Source of the DNA: Gemmatimonadota bacterium
Lineage (GTDB): Bacteria > Gemmatimonadota > Gemmatimonadetes > Gemmatimonadales > Gemmatimonadaceae
Length of the DNA: 64,000 nucleotides
NCBI GenBank assembly: GCA_016871895.1
Contig: VHBO01000002.1
Coordinates: forward strand, 124,001-188,000
Direction: 5' to 3'
Of the stretch, positions 28,436 to 37,664 are shown in pieces; position 1 is the first letter of the stretch; each line of letters starts with the position of its first letter. The translations under genes and the position numbers were made by a program. The notes below the pieces were generated by a model that saw only the letters and a program-made list of their open reading frames with translations, did no database searches and was not told the DNA's origin.

Positions 28436-29361
28436 CCGCCTCGCCGGACGATGTCGTCGCCGGGTTTCTGACCTTCCTCGAGAAGGAGCGCGACGTCTCG
28501 CCGAACACCCTGAAGGCGTATCGCCGCGATCTCGAGGGGCTGCAGGCCTTCCTGCAGGGGCACCTCGGGGTCGAGACGGTGGCCTGGGAGACGATCGATC
28601 GGCTCGCGATGCGGGCCTGGCTCGCGCAACTCGCGCGCCGTGGGCTCTCCAAGCGCTCGAGCGCGCGGATGCTCAGCGCGGCGCGCTCCTTCTTCCGCTT
28701 CCTCCACCGCGCGGATGTGGTGGAGGCGAACCCGGCGCGGGCGGTCGGGTCGCCGAAGCTCGACCGGCACCTGCCGGGGCATCTCGACCGCGGGCAGGTG
28801 GAGACGATGCTCTCCGCCGCCGCGACCCGGGCGCAGGAGGGGCGATTCACCGATGTGCGCGACCTCGCCATCCTCGAGCTCTTCTACACGGCGGGGCTGC
28901 GTCTCTCGGAGCTCCGCGGGATCGATCGGCGTGACCTCGACCTCCTCGGCGGCCTAGTGAAGGTGCGCGGGAAGGGGCGGAAGGAGCGGATCGTCCCGGT
29001 GGGGGAGGCGGCCCAGCGCGCGCTCCGGGCGTATGAGCGGGCACGTGATACCCTGCTGGCTCAGGTCGGTCCCGCGGGGGACCGGACCGCCTGCTTCCTG
29101 AGCCAGCGCGGGAAGCGTCTCAGCACCCGGGCCCTCCACGATGCGGTGGTGGCGTGGCTCGGCGAGGTGGACGAGGGGGCCGGGCTGAGCACGCACGCGC
29201 TCCGGCACACCTTCGCGACGCACCTACTCGACGGGGGGGCGGATCTCCGCGCGGTGCAGGAGCTGCTCGGGCACGCGAGCATCACCACGACCCAGATCTA
29301 CACGCACACGTCGGTGGAGCGGTTGCAGCAGGTGCATCGGCAGGCGCACCCGCGCGCCTGA
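28432..29361 (+). CDS. xerC: Tyrosine recombinase XerC/D
   Basis: FLTFLEKERDVSPNTLKAYRRDL...LYTAGLRLSELRGI...THALRHTFATHLLDGGADLRAVQELLGHASITTTQIYTH. Confidence 0.93.
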   Translation: MTASPDDVVAGFLTFLEKERDVSPNTLKAYRRDLEGLQAFLQGHLGVETVAWETIDRLAMRAWLAQLARRGLSKRSSARMLSAARSFFRFLHRADVVEANPARAVGSPKLDRHLPGHLDRGQVETMLSAAATRAQEGRFTDVRDLAILELFYTAGLRLSELRGIDRRDLDLLGGLVKVRGKGRKERIVPVGEAAQRALRAYERARDTLLAQVGPAGDRTACFLSQRGKRLSTRALHDAVVAWLGEVDEGAGLSTHALRHTFATHLLDGGADLRAVQELLGHASITTTQIYTHTSVERLQQVHRQAHPRA

Positions 29362-29454
29362 CGGCACCGGCGCGAGACCCGCCGACCGTCCGGCGCCCGC
29401 GCTGCCGTCTGCCCCGCACCCCGCAGTGGTCCGAGCCGCCGTTATCTTTCCCCG

Positions 29455-30000
29455 ATGACCCTCCCCACGATCCACGCCACCACCATCCTCGCCGTCCGCC
29501 GCGACGGTGAGGTCGCCATCGGCGGCGACGGCCAGGTTACGGTCGGTGACACCGTGATGAAGTCCGGTGCGGTGAAGGTGCGTGCGTTGAAGGGCGGGAA
29601 GGTGCTCGCCGGGTTCGCAGGGGCGGCGGCCGATGCGCTGACGCTCTTCGAACGGTTCGAGGAGAAGCTCGAGCGGCATCCCGGGAACCTCCAGCGCGCG
29701 GCGGTGGAGCTCGCCAAGGATTGGCGGTCGGACCGGGCGCTGCGCCGGCTCGAGGCGCTGCTGATCGTCGTCGATCGCGACCACGGCTTCATCCTCTCCG
29801 GGACGGGGGAGCTGATCGAGCCGGACGACGGCATCCTCGCGATCGGCTCCGGCGGTTCGTACGCCCTCGCGGCGGCTCGCGCCCTCGTGCGCGAGACAGC
29901 GCTCCCGCCCGCCGAGGTGGTGCGGCGCGCGCTGACGATTGCGGGGGAGATCTGTGTGTTCACCAACACGCGGATCACCGTCGTCGAGCCGAGCGCCTAA
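29455..30000 (+). CDS. hslV: ATP-dependent protease subunit HslV
   Basis: [37 protein letters not shown]...[31 protein letters not shown]. Confidence 0.97.
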   Translation: MTLPTIHATTILAVRRDGEVAIGGDGQVTVGDTVMKSGAVKVRALKGGKVLAGFAGAAADALTLFERFEEKLERHPGNLQRAAVELAKDWRSDRALRRLEALLIVVDRDHGFILSGTGELIEPDDGILAIGSGGSYALAAARALVRETALPPAEVVRRALTIAGEICVFTNTRITVVEPSA

Positions 30001-31436
30001 TGGCGTCGCCGCGGACGGAACAGGCGCTCGCGCGCCTCGCCGACCTGTCCCCGCGGAAGATCGTCGCGGAGCTCGACCGGTACATCGTCGGGCAGGCGGG
30101 GGCGAAGAAGGCGGTCGCCATCGCGCTGCGGAACCGGTGGCGCCGTCAGCGGACGCCCGATGAGATCCGCGCGGAGATCGCGCCGAACAACATCATCCTG
30201 ATCGGCCCGACGGGGGTGGGGAAGACGGAGATCGCGCGTCGACTGGCGAAGCTGGCGGGCGCCCCCTTCGTCAAGGTCGAGGCGTCGAAATTCACCGAGG
30301 TCGGCTACGTCGGTCGTGACGTCGAGGGGATGGTCCGCGACCTCGTCGAGAACGCGATCGACCTCGTGCGCTCCGAGCGCGAGACCGAGGTGGCAGATCT
30401 TGCGCACGATAAGGTCGACGAGCGACTCCTCGACCTCCTCCTCCCCGCGCCGCCGGCCCCTGCCGCGCCGCCGGCGAGCGACGACCCGCAGCGCGTCTTC
30501 ATCGCTGCGCCGGACGGGCAGGTGGCGGAGGAGCAGGCGCGCGCGCAGGAGCGGCATCAGCGCACGCGCGACAAGCTCCGCCAGCTCCTCCGCGACGGGC
30601 AACTCGAGCACCGCGAGGTGGAGGTGGAGGTTGCGCAGGCGGGGCCGGCCATCGATGCGCTCTCGCAGCAGGGGGCGCCCGAGGGGATGCAGAACTTCGC
30701 GGAGATGCTCTCGGAGTTCCTCCCCAAGCGCACGAAGAAGCGCACCGTTCCCGTCTCGGAGGCGCGGCGCATCCTCCTGGACGAGGAGTTCGACAAGCTC
30801 ATCAACCTCGACGACGTGACGGCGGACGCCATCGAGCGGGCCGAATCGATGGGGATCATCTTCCTCGACGAGATCGACAAGATCGCGGGCGGGAAGGGGG
30901 ACACCGGCGGTCCGGACGTCTCGCGTGAGGGCGTTCAGCGCGACCTCCTCCCGATCGTCGAAGGGTCGAACGTCCAGACGAAGCACGGGATGGTGAAGAC
31001 CGACCACGTCCTCTTCGTGGCCGCGGGCGCCTTCCACGTGTCCAAGCCGAGCGACCTCATCCCCGAGCTGCAGGGGCGCTTCCCGATCCGCGTGGAGCTG
31101 CAGGCGCTCACCGAAGCCGATTTCATCCGGATCATGACGGAGCCGGAGCACGCGCTCACGAAGCAGTATGCCGCGCTCGTCGCGGCGGAGGGAGCGTCGC
31201 TCTCCTTCACGGAGGACGGGATCGCCGAGGTGGCGCGTATCGCGGCGCGGCTCAACGCGCGGATGGAGAACATCGGCGCGCGCCGCCTGCACACGGTGAT
31301 GACGACCTTGCTCGAGTCCCTGTTGTTCGAACTCCCGGAGCGCGGGACCGCTCCGGAGGTGGTTGATGGCGCCACGGTCCGCGCCCGACTCGCCGCGATC
31401 GTCGAGGACGAGGACCTCCGGAAGTACATCCTGTGA
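30001..31436 (+). CDS. hslU: ATP-dependent protease ATPase subunit HslU
   Basis: LSPRKIVAELDRYIVGQAGAKKAVAIALRNRWRR...LIGPTGVGKTEIARRLAKLAGAPFVKVEASKFTEVGYVGRDVE. Confidence 0.97.
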
Positions 31437-32350
31437 CGCCCCATCGCGATTTCCTGACGCTCCGTGACTTCTCGCCCGCCGAGCTGCGCGCGCTCTTCGC
31501 GCTCGCCGACCGGATGCGCCGCGGCGCGTACACCGCCCGTCCGCTCGCGGGGAAGGCGTTCGCGATGCTGTTCATGAAGTCGTCCACCCGGACGCGAGTC
31601 TCATTCGAGGTCGGCGCCTGGCAGCTCGGTGCGCACCCGATCTTCCTCACCCCGCGCGATGTGCAGCTCGGCCGGGGCGAGCCGGTGAAGGACACCGCGC
31701 GCGTCCTCGATCGGATGGTCGACGGCCTGATGATCCGGACCTTCGCGCACGCGGAGGTGGAGGAGTACGCGGCCGCGTCGCAGGTCCCGGTGATCAACGG
31801 GCTGACCGACCTGCACCATCCCTGTCAGATCCTCGCCGACCTCCTCACGGTGCAACAGCACCTCGGCACGTTCGAGGGGAAGTGCATCGCGTGGATCGGG
31901 GACGGCAACAACATGGCGAATAGCTGGTGCGATGCGGCCGACCTCCTCGGCTTCGAGCTGCGGCTCGCCTGTCCGCCGGGCTACGACCCGGACCCCGCGA
32001 TCCTCGCGCGGGCTCAGGCGGGGGGGCGCGTCACGTTGGTGCGCGATCCGCGCGAGGCGGTAGCCGGCGCCCACGTGGTGACCACCGATGTGTGGGCGTC
32101 GATGGGGCAGGAGGAGGAGCAGGCGGTGCGCGCGGCGGTCTTCGCCGACTTCCAGGTGGACGCCGCGCTGATGGCCGCCGCCGACCCGACCGCGATCTTC
32201 CTCCACTGCCTCCCGGCGCACCGGGGCGAGGAAGTCACCGCCGAGGTGCTCGAGGGACCGCAGAGCCGCATCTGGGACGAGGCGGAGAACCGCCTGCACG
32301 TGCAGAAGGCGGTGATGGCGGCGCTGATCGGCGGCGAGTCGTTGGGGTGA
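31433..32350 (+). CDS. argF: Ornithine carbamoyltransferase
   Basis: FMKSSTRTRVSFEVGAWQLG...HPCQILADLLT...FLHCLPAHRGEEV; GTG start overlapping hslU stop. Confidence 0.93.
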   Translation: MTPHRDFLTLRDFSPAELRALFALADRMRRGAYTARPLAGKAFAMLFMKSSTRTRVSFEVGAWQLGAHPIFLTPRDVQLGRGEPVKDTARVLDRMVDGLMIRTFAHAEVEEYAAASQVPVINGLTDLHHPCQILADLLTVQQHLGTFEGKCIAWIGDGNNMANSWCDAADLLGFELRLACPPGYDPDPAILARAQAGGRVTLVRDPREAVAGAHVVTTDVWASMGQEEEQAVRAAVFADFQVDAALMAAADPTAIFLHCLPAHRGEEVTAEVLEGPQSRIWDEAENRLHVQKAVMAALIGGESLG

Positions 32351-32354
32351 CCGC

Positions 32355-33674
32355 GTGATCGCGGTGATTGGTGCGGGACCGATGGGGCTCGCGACTGCGC
32401 GAGCGCTGCAGGCGCAGGGGCTGCCGTTCACCGTCTTCGAGGCGCACGACGACGTCGGCGGGCTCTGGGACATCCGGAACCCTGCGAGCACGGTCTACGA
32501 GAGCGCGCACCTCATCTCGTCGAAGCGGATGACGGAGTTCACGGAGTTCCCGATGCGGGACGCCGTGGCGCCGTATCCCAAGCACGACGCCGTCCGCCGG
32601 TACTTCGGCGAGTTCGCCGACCACTTTGGGTTGCGGCGACACATCGAGTTCCGAACGCGGGTGCGGCGCCTCGCGAAGACCGCCGATGGGTGGACGGTGA
32701 CCACGGAACGGGATGGCGTGGAGTCCACGCGATCGGTGACCGCCGTCTGCATCGCGACCGGCACATTGCACCACCGGCACCAGCCGGCGCTCCCCGGGGC
32801 CTTCTCTGGCACGCGGTTGCATTCCGCCGACTACAAGTCGCCCGCGGTCTTCGCGGGACAGCGCGTGCTGATCGTCGGGTGCGGGAACTCCGGCGCCGAC
32901 ATCGCCGTCGACGCCGTGCGGGACGCGGCTTCGGTCGACATCTCGCTCCGACGCGGGTATCACTTCCTGCCGAAGTTCGTGAAGGGGCGGCCCATCGACA
33001 CGCTCGGTGGGCTCGTGAAGCTCCCGCGTCGGCTCAAGCAGGCCGTGGACGGCCTCATCGTGCGGCTCCTCGTGGGCCTGCCCACCGACTACGGGCTCCC
33101 CGCGCCGGACCATCGCCTCTACGAGTCGCATCCGGTGTTGAACTCGCTGCTGCTGTATCACCTTGGGCACGGGGACATTCGGGCGCGGCGTGACGTGATC
33201 GCCGTGGATGGCGCCACTGTGCGGTTCGCTGACGGCGAGTGCGCCGAGTATGACGTGATCGTCCAGGCCACGGGGTATGTGTTGCACTATCCGTTCATCG
33301 AGCGGTCACAGCTCGCCTGGCCGGAGGGCGCGCCGGCGCCGCGCCTCTTCCTGAATGCGATGCATCCGCAGGACGACACGCTCTTCCTGATGGGAATGCT
33401 CGAGGCGAGCGGCCTCGGCTGGCAGGGGCGGTATGAGCAGGCGCGCCTCGTTGCTGGGTATCTGCACGGCCTCGCCACCGGGCAGCCTGGGGCGGCCGCG
33501 CTGCGGCGCGAGAAGGCGGCGTGGCGCGGGGAGCGGCTCGATGGCGGGTACACGTATCTGCCGATCGATCGGATGGCGTATTACGTGCACAAGGACACCT
33601 ATCTCCGGACGCTACGCCGGCATCAGCGCGCCCTCGGGGTGCCGCCGGTGACGCGCGGCGCGGCGCGCCCGTGA
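32355..33674 (+). CDS. Flavin-containing monooxygenase family protein
   Basis: IAVIGAGPMGLATARALQAQGLPFTVFEAHDDVGGLWD...VLIVGCGNSGADIAVD; FMO FAD/NAD motifs. Confidence 0.9.
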   Translation: MIAVIGAGPMGLATARALQAQGLPFTVFEAHDDVGGLWDIRNPASTVYESAHLISSKRMTEFTEFPMRDAVAPYPKHDAVRRYFGEFADHFGLRRHIEFRTRVRRLAKTADGWTVTTERDGVESTRSVTAVCIATGTLHHRHQPALPGAFSGTRLHSADYKSPAVFAGQRVLIVGCGNSGADIAVDAVRDAASVDISLRRGYHFLPKFVKGRPIDTLGGLVKLPRRLKQAVDGLIVRLLVGLPTDYGLPAPDHRLYESHPVLNSLLLYHLGHGDIRARRDVIAVDGATVRFADGECAEYDVIVQATGYVLHYPFIERSQLAWPEGAPAPRLFLNAMHPQDDTLFLMGMLEASGLGWQGRYEQARLVAGYLHGLATGQPGAAALRREKAAWRGERLDGGYTYLPIDRMAYYVHKDTYLRTLRRHQRALGVPPVTRGAARP

Positions 33675-34573
33675 ACGACGCACTCCCGATCCGGTTCGAC
33701 CCCGCGGGGCTCGCGGCGGTCAACGCGATCATCGCCGTGATGATGTTCGGCGCGGCGCTTGAGCTCCGGCTCGACGATTTCCGCCGCGTCGCGCAGCGTC
33801 CCGCCGGGCTGCTCGCGGGCTTCACGGCGCAGGCGCTGCTCACACCGGCGGCGACCTGTCTCCTCACGATCGTGCTAAACGTTGACCCCGCGCTCGCGCT
33901 CGGGATGATGCTCGTCGCCGCCTGCCCGAGCGGGGCCCTCTCCAACGTCCTCACCTGGCGGGCTCGCGGGACGGTCGCGCTCTCCGTGGCGCTGACGACG
34001 CTTTCGAGTCTCGCGGCGACCGTGCTGACGCCGCTCAACTTCGCGCTCTATGCCGGGCTCAACCCAGCGACGCGTGCGCTGCTGCAGACGATCGGGATTC
34101 CCGCCGGCGGCATCCTCGCCCAGACGGCGCTCGTACTCGGGGTGCCGGTGACGCTCGGGATGCTCCTCGCCGCGCGTGCGCCGCAACTCGCTTCGCGACT
34201 GCAGGGGCCGATCCGTTCCCTGTCGGCGATCGCGCTCTTCGCCTTCGTCGGCGGTGCCTTCTGGGAGAATCGCGGGCTCTTCGTCTCGCGCTTCGACGAT
34301 TTCTTCTGGCTCGTCGTCGGGCAGAACGCGATGGCGCTCGCCCTCGGCGCCCTCGTCGCCCGCCTTGCGCGGCTCTCAGAGGCGGACCGGCGCGCCGTGA
34401 CGATTGAGGTGGGGATCCACAACTCCGCGCTCGGGCTCGTCATCCTGGTGACCTTCTTCCCCGCCGCCGGGTCGATGATGCTGATCACCGCGTTCTGGGG
34501 GGTCTGGCATCTCGTGTCCGGGCTCGCGCTCTCGGCGTGGTGGGGGCGGCGGCCGGCGGAGTCATCGCGATGA
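33671..34573 (+). CDS. Bile acid:sodium symporter family protein (BASS/SbtA-like topology)
   Basis: FGAALELRLDDFRRVAQRPAGLLAGFTAQALLTPAATCLL...MLVAACPSGALSNVLTWRARGTVALSVALTT; ~9 TMs. Confidence 0.85.
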   Translation: MNDALPIRFDPAGLAAVNAIIAVMMFGAALELRLDDFRRVAQRPAGLLAGFTAQALLTPAATCLLTIVLNVDPALALGMMLVAACPSGALSNVLTWRARGTVALSVALTTLSSLAATVLTPLNFALYAGLNPATRALLQTIGIPAGGILAQTALVLGVPVTLGMLLAARAPQLASRLQGPIRSLSAIALFAFVGGAFWENRGLFVSRFDDFFWLVVGQNAMALALGALVARLARLSEADRRAVTIEVGIHNSALGLVILVTFFPAAGSMMLITAFWGVWHLVSGLALSAWWGRRPAESSR

Positions 34574-35577
34574 GCGCCTCCGAGACGCCGGTGCCGACGG
34601 ACGAGACGGTGGCGCGCGAGGACGCCGGTGCCACCCCCGCTCCACGCATCCTCGTCACCGGCGCGGCGGGCTACCTCGGTCGCCTCCTCACCTCGAGGCT
34701 CGTCGCCGACGGGGTCCACTGCCTCGGCACCGATCTGCGGGTCCCGCCAGACGCCTCCTGCGACGTCGAGCGATTCGACGTGCGTGATCCCGACCTCGCG
34801 TTGCTGCTCCGGCACCACCGGATCACGCACGTGGTGCATCTCGCCGCGGTGCTCGAGGGGGGACGCGACCGCGCACGCGACTTCGACATCGATGTGAACG
34901 GGACGCGGAACGTCGTCGTCTCCTGCCTCGCCGCGGGGGTCAAGCATCTCACCGTCGCCAGCTCAGGAGCGGCCTACGGCTATCTCGCCGACAATCCGCG
35001 CTGGATCGACGAGGATGACCCGCTGCGCGCCGGGGCGGCGTTCGGCTATGCGTACCACAAGCGCCTCGTAGAGGAGCTGCTCGCCGAATTCCGGGGGGCG
35101 CACCCCGAGCTCGGGCAGCTCGTGCTCCGCATCGGCACCGTGGTCGGAGCCGACACCGACAACCTCATCACGGCGCTCTTCCGTCGGCGGTGGCTCCTCG
35201 CGATCCGTGGGAGCGACTCGCCATTCGTCTTCGCGTGGGACCAGGACGTCGTCGGCGCGATCGTCCTCGGGGTGATGGGGTCGCGGACGGGGATCTTCAA
35301 CGTCGCGGGCAACGGGCGACTCACCATCCGGCAGATCGCCCGGCGACTCGGCAGGCCGGTGGTGCCGATTCCAGCCGGACTCCTCGCGGCCGGCCTGCAA
35401 TTGGCACGATGGCTTCGGCTCGGGCGTTATGGTCCCGAGCAGGTCGATTTCCTCCGCTACCGCCCGGTGCTCTCCAACCGGCGTCTCCAGGAGGAGCTCG
35501 GCTATCGCCCGGCGAAGACCAGCGCCGAGGCGTTCGACACGTGGGTCGAGGGCGCGCGAGCGCGGGAGGCGAGATGA
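34570..35577 (+). CDS. NAD-dependent epimerase/dehydratase family protein
   Basis: ILVTGAAGYLGRLLTSRLVADG...HVVHLAAVLEGG...FGYAYHKRLVEELL (YxxxK). Confidence 0.85.
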   Translation: MSASETPVPTDETVAREDAGATPAPRILVTGAAGYLGRLLTSRLVADGVHCLGTDLRVPPDASCDVERFDVRDPDLALLLRHHRITHVVHLAAVLEGGRDRARDFDIDVNGTRNVVVSCLAAGVKHLTVASSGAAYGYLADNPRWIDEDDPLRAGAAFGYAYHKRLVEELLAEFRGAHPELGQLVLRIGTVVGADTDNLITALFRRRWLLAIRGSDSPFVFAWDQDVVGAIVLGVMGSRTGIFNVAGNGRLTIRQIARRLGRPVVPIPAGLLAAGLQLARWLRLGRYGPEQVDFLRYRPVLSNRRLQEELGYRPAKTSAEAFDTWVEGARAREAR

Positions 35578-36182
35578 CGATCGGGCAGAAGGCGCCGGCG
35601 TTCCGGCTGCAGGATGACACCGGGGCCTGGGTGGACTCGGCGTCGTTGAAGGGAAAGCGGGTCGTCCTCTTCTTCTATCCCAAGGATATGACGTCCGGAT
35701 GCACCGTCGAGGCGTGTGAGTTCCGCGACCTGATGCCGCGCTTCACGGCGGCCAATGCGGTGATCTATGGCGTCTCTCCAGATCCGGTGGTCTCGCACCA
35801 GAAGTTCCGTGCCAAGGAGCGGCTCTCGTACGGTCTCCTCTCCGACCCCACGCACGCGCTCTGCGAGGCGTACGGCGTCTGGGTGGAGAAGAGCCTCTAC
35901 GGGCGGAAGTATATGGGGGTGCACCGCTCGACCTTCGTCGTCGGGATCGACGGGACGCTCGAGATGGAGTGGCGGGGGGTGAAGCCCGAGGGGCACGCCG
36001 CCGAGGTGAATGCGTGGCTGCGTGGGGAGGCGGTAGCGGCGCCGGCGAAGCAGTCGGTTCCGAGGAAGGCTCCCGCGAAGAAGCCAGCGGCGAAGAAGTC
36101 CGTTACGAAGAAGCCGGCGGCGAAGAAGTCCTCTGCAACTCAGAAGGCTACCAAGACGAAGTCCGTCGCCAAGAAGAAATAG
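35574..36182 (+). CDS. bcp: Bcp/PrxQ-type peroxiredoxin with Lys/Ala/Pro-rich C-terminal tail
   Basis: FYPKDMTSGCTVEACEFRDL; tail APAKQSVPRKAPAKKPAAKKSVTKKPAAKKSSATQKATKTKSVAKKK. Confidence 0.92.
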   Translation: MTIGQKAPAFRLQDDTGAWVDSASLKGKRVVLFFYPKDMTSGCTVEACEFRDLMPRFTAANAVIYGVSPDPVVSHQKFRAKERLSYGLLSDPTHALCEAYGVWVEKSLYGRKYMGVHRSTFVVGIDGTLEMEWRGVKPEGHAAEVNAWLRGEAVAAPAKQSVPRKAPAKKPAAKKSVTKKPAAKKSSATQKATKTKSVAKKK

Positions 36183-36194
36183 TCAGGAGCTGAT

Positions 36195-37097
36195 ATGTCG
36201 ATTCGTCCCGTGAAGCGCATCCTCACCGCCCAGCCCACGCTGGAAGGTGCTGGCGTCCATCTGCATCGCGGTTTCGGCTTCGGCGAGACGAGTGAGACGG
36301 ATCCCTTTCTGCTCTTCGACGATTTCCGCGGTGATGCGCCGGCGCAGTACCAGGCGGGCTTCCCGTGGCACCCGCATCGCGGCATCGAGACCATCACGTA
36401 CGTGCTCGCGGGGAACGTCGAGCACGCGGACTCCCTCGGGAACCGGGGGCTGCTCGGCCCGGGCGACGTGCAGTGGATGACGGCGGGCCGGGGCATCGTG
36501 CACCACGAGATGCCGCACGGTGATCCGCGGGGGCAGATGCACGGCTTCCAGCTCTGGGCGAACCTCCCCTCCTCGCTCAAGATGACCGCTCCGCGCTATC
36601 AGGACGTCGAGTCGAAGGCGATCGCCGAGGTGGTGGATGACGACGGCACCCGCGTGCGGGTGATCTGCGGCGAGTTCTGGGGCAAGCGGGGGCCGGTCGA
36701 TGGCATCGCGGCCGATCCATGCTATCTCGACGTGACCGTCCCCGCCGGCGTCCGGAAGGCGCTTCCGGTGGATGCCTACCGGAGCACCTTCGCCTACATC
36801 TTCGAGGGGAGCGGCCGCTTCCGGCATGCGTCGCCGAATGTCGGCGTCCTCACGGAGCGGACCGCGGGGAACGACGACGATCTCGTGCGCGACTGGTCGG
36901 GGAACCGCTCGCTGGTGCTCTTCGACACCGGTGATGAGGTGGTGGTGCAGGCCGGCGACGAGGGGATCCGCTTCCTGCTCGTGAGCGGTGCGCCGATCCG
37001 CGAACCGGTGGCGTGGTACGGTCCCATCGTGATGAACACGAAAGCCGAGCTGCATCAGGCGATCCGCGAGCTGCGCGAGGGCACCTTCATCCGCTGA
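36195..37097 (+). CDS. Pirin family protein
   Basis: DPFLLFDDFRGDAPAQYQAGFPWHPHRGIETITYVLAGNVEHADSLGNRGLLGPGDVQWMTAGRGIVHHEMP. Confidence 0.95.
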   Translation: MSIRPVKRILTAQPTLEGAGVHLHRGFGFGETSETDPFLLFDDFRGDAPAQYQAGFPWHPHRGIETITYVLAGNVEHADSLGNRGLLGPGDVQWMTAGRGIVHHEMPHGDPRGQMHGFQLWANLPSSLKMTAPRYQDVESKAIAEVVDDDGTRVRVICGEFWGKRGPVDGIAADPCYLDVTVPAGVRKALPVDAYRSTFAYIFEGSGRFRHASPNVGVLTERTAGNDDDLVRDWSGNRSLVLFDTGDEVVVQAGDEGIRFLLVSGAPIREPVAWYGPIVMNTKAELHQAIRELREGTFIR

Positions 37098-37101
37098 TCG
37101 C

Positions 37102-37122
37102 GCCGGCGCGTCGCGCGCCGGC
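37102..37122. terminator. Hairpin between convergent pirin and GNAT genes
   Basis: gccggcgcg-tcg-cgcgccggc, 9-bp perfect stem in a 33-bp convergent gap. Confidence 0.55.
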
Positions 37123-37130
37123 CGAGGCAA

Positions 37131-37664
37131 TCAGCCCCGCACGGCGCGCCGCATCCGCACGAAAGAAATCGCCACGCCGTCGGGTTGTATCGGGTCGATC
37201 CGCTCGAGTGCCGTGAATCCGCAGGCCGCATAGAGCGGTACACCGGGAAGGGTCGCCATCAGTTCCAGCGTCGTGAAGCCCTCGGCGCCCGCCGCTGCCG
37301 CGCAGTGCTCGAGCAGCCGCCGGCCGAGCCCGCGCCGTGCGTGGGTCGGGGCCACGTAGAAGGCGCGGATCCGCGCCGGGTCGCGCGAGGGATCGAGGAG
37401 CGCATCAGGCCCCGCCTTCGTCCGGTCGCCGCCGTAGAGCGTCGCGCGGCGGCTCCAGCCCGCGGCCGCGACGACCGTGCCCTCGTCCTCGATCACGAAG
37501 TAGGTGCCGTCGGCGATGAGCTGCGTATCGGGCCCATACACGTGGCGCAGGCCGCTCTCGACCTGCGCCGGCGTGTAGAAGCCGTCGCTCAGGCCCCGCA
37601 TCGAGGCGACGATCAGGGTGCGGATCGCGTCCAGGTCGTCGGTCGTCGCGGGGCGGAGCCTCAC
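37131..37664 (-). CDS. GNAT family N-acetyltransferase
   Basis: MRLRPATTDDLDAIRTLIVASM...FYVAPTHARRGLGRRLLEHCAAAAGAEGFTTLELMAT. Confidence 0.9.
   Translation of the reverse strand: MRLRPATTDDLDAIRTLIVASMRGLSDGFYTPAQVESGLRHVYGPDTQLIADGTYFVIEDEGTVVAAAGWSRRATLYGGDRTKAGPDALLDPSRDPARIRAFYVAPTHARRGLGRRLLEHCAAAAGAEGFTTLELMATLPGVPLYAACGFTALERIDPIQPDGVAISFVRMRRAVRG

Noticed and set aside
28432-29361. Tyrosine recombinase as marker of an integrated mobile element
   Set aside because: It is the XerC-type housekeeping recombinase in a topA-trmFO-xerC-hslVU block; no att-like repeats, tRNA or phage genes beside it.
29997-31292. 431-aa minus-strand ORF antisense to hslU
   Set aside because: Same GC-frame artefact; no recognisable domain.
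36070-36130. 30-nt direct repeat in bcp considered as a possible minisatellite/CRISPR-like unit
   Set aside because: Only two imperfect copies, in frame and encoding the KKPAAKK tail; no spacers.
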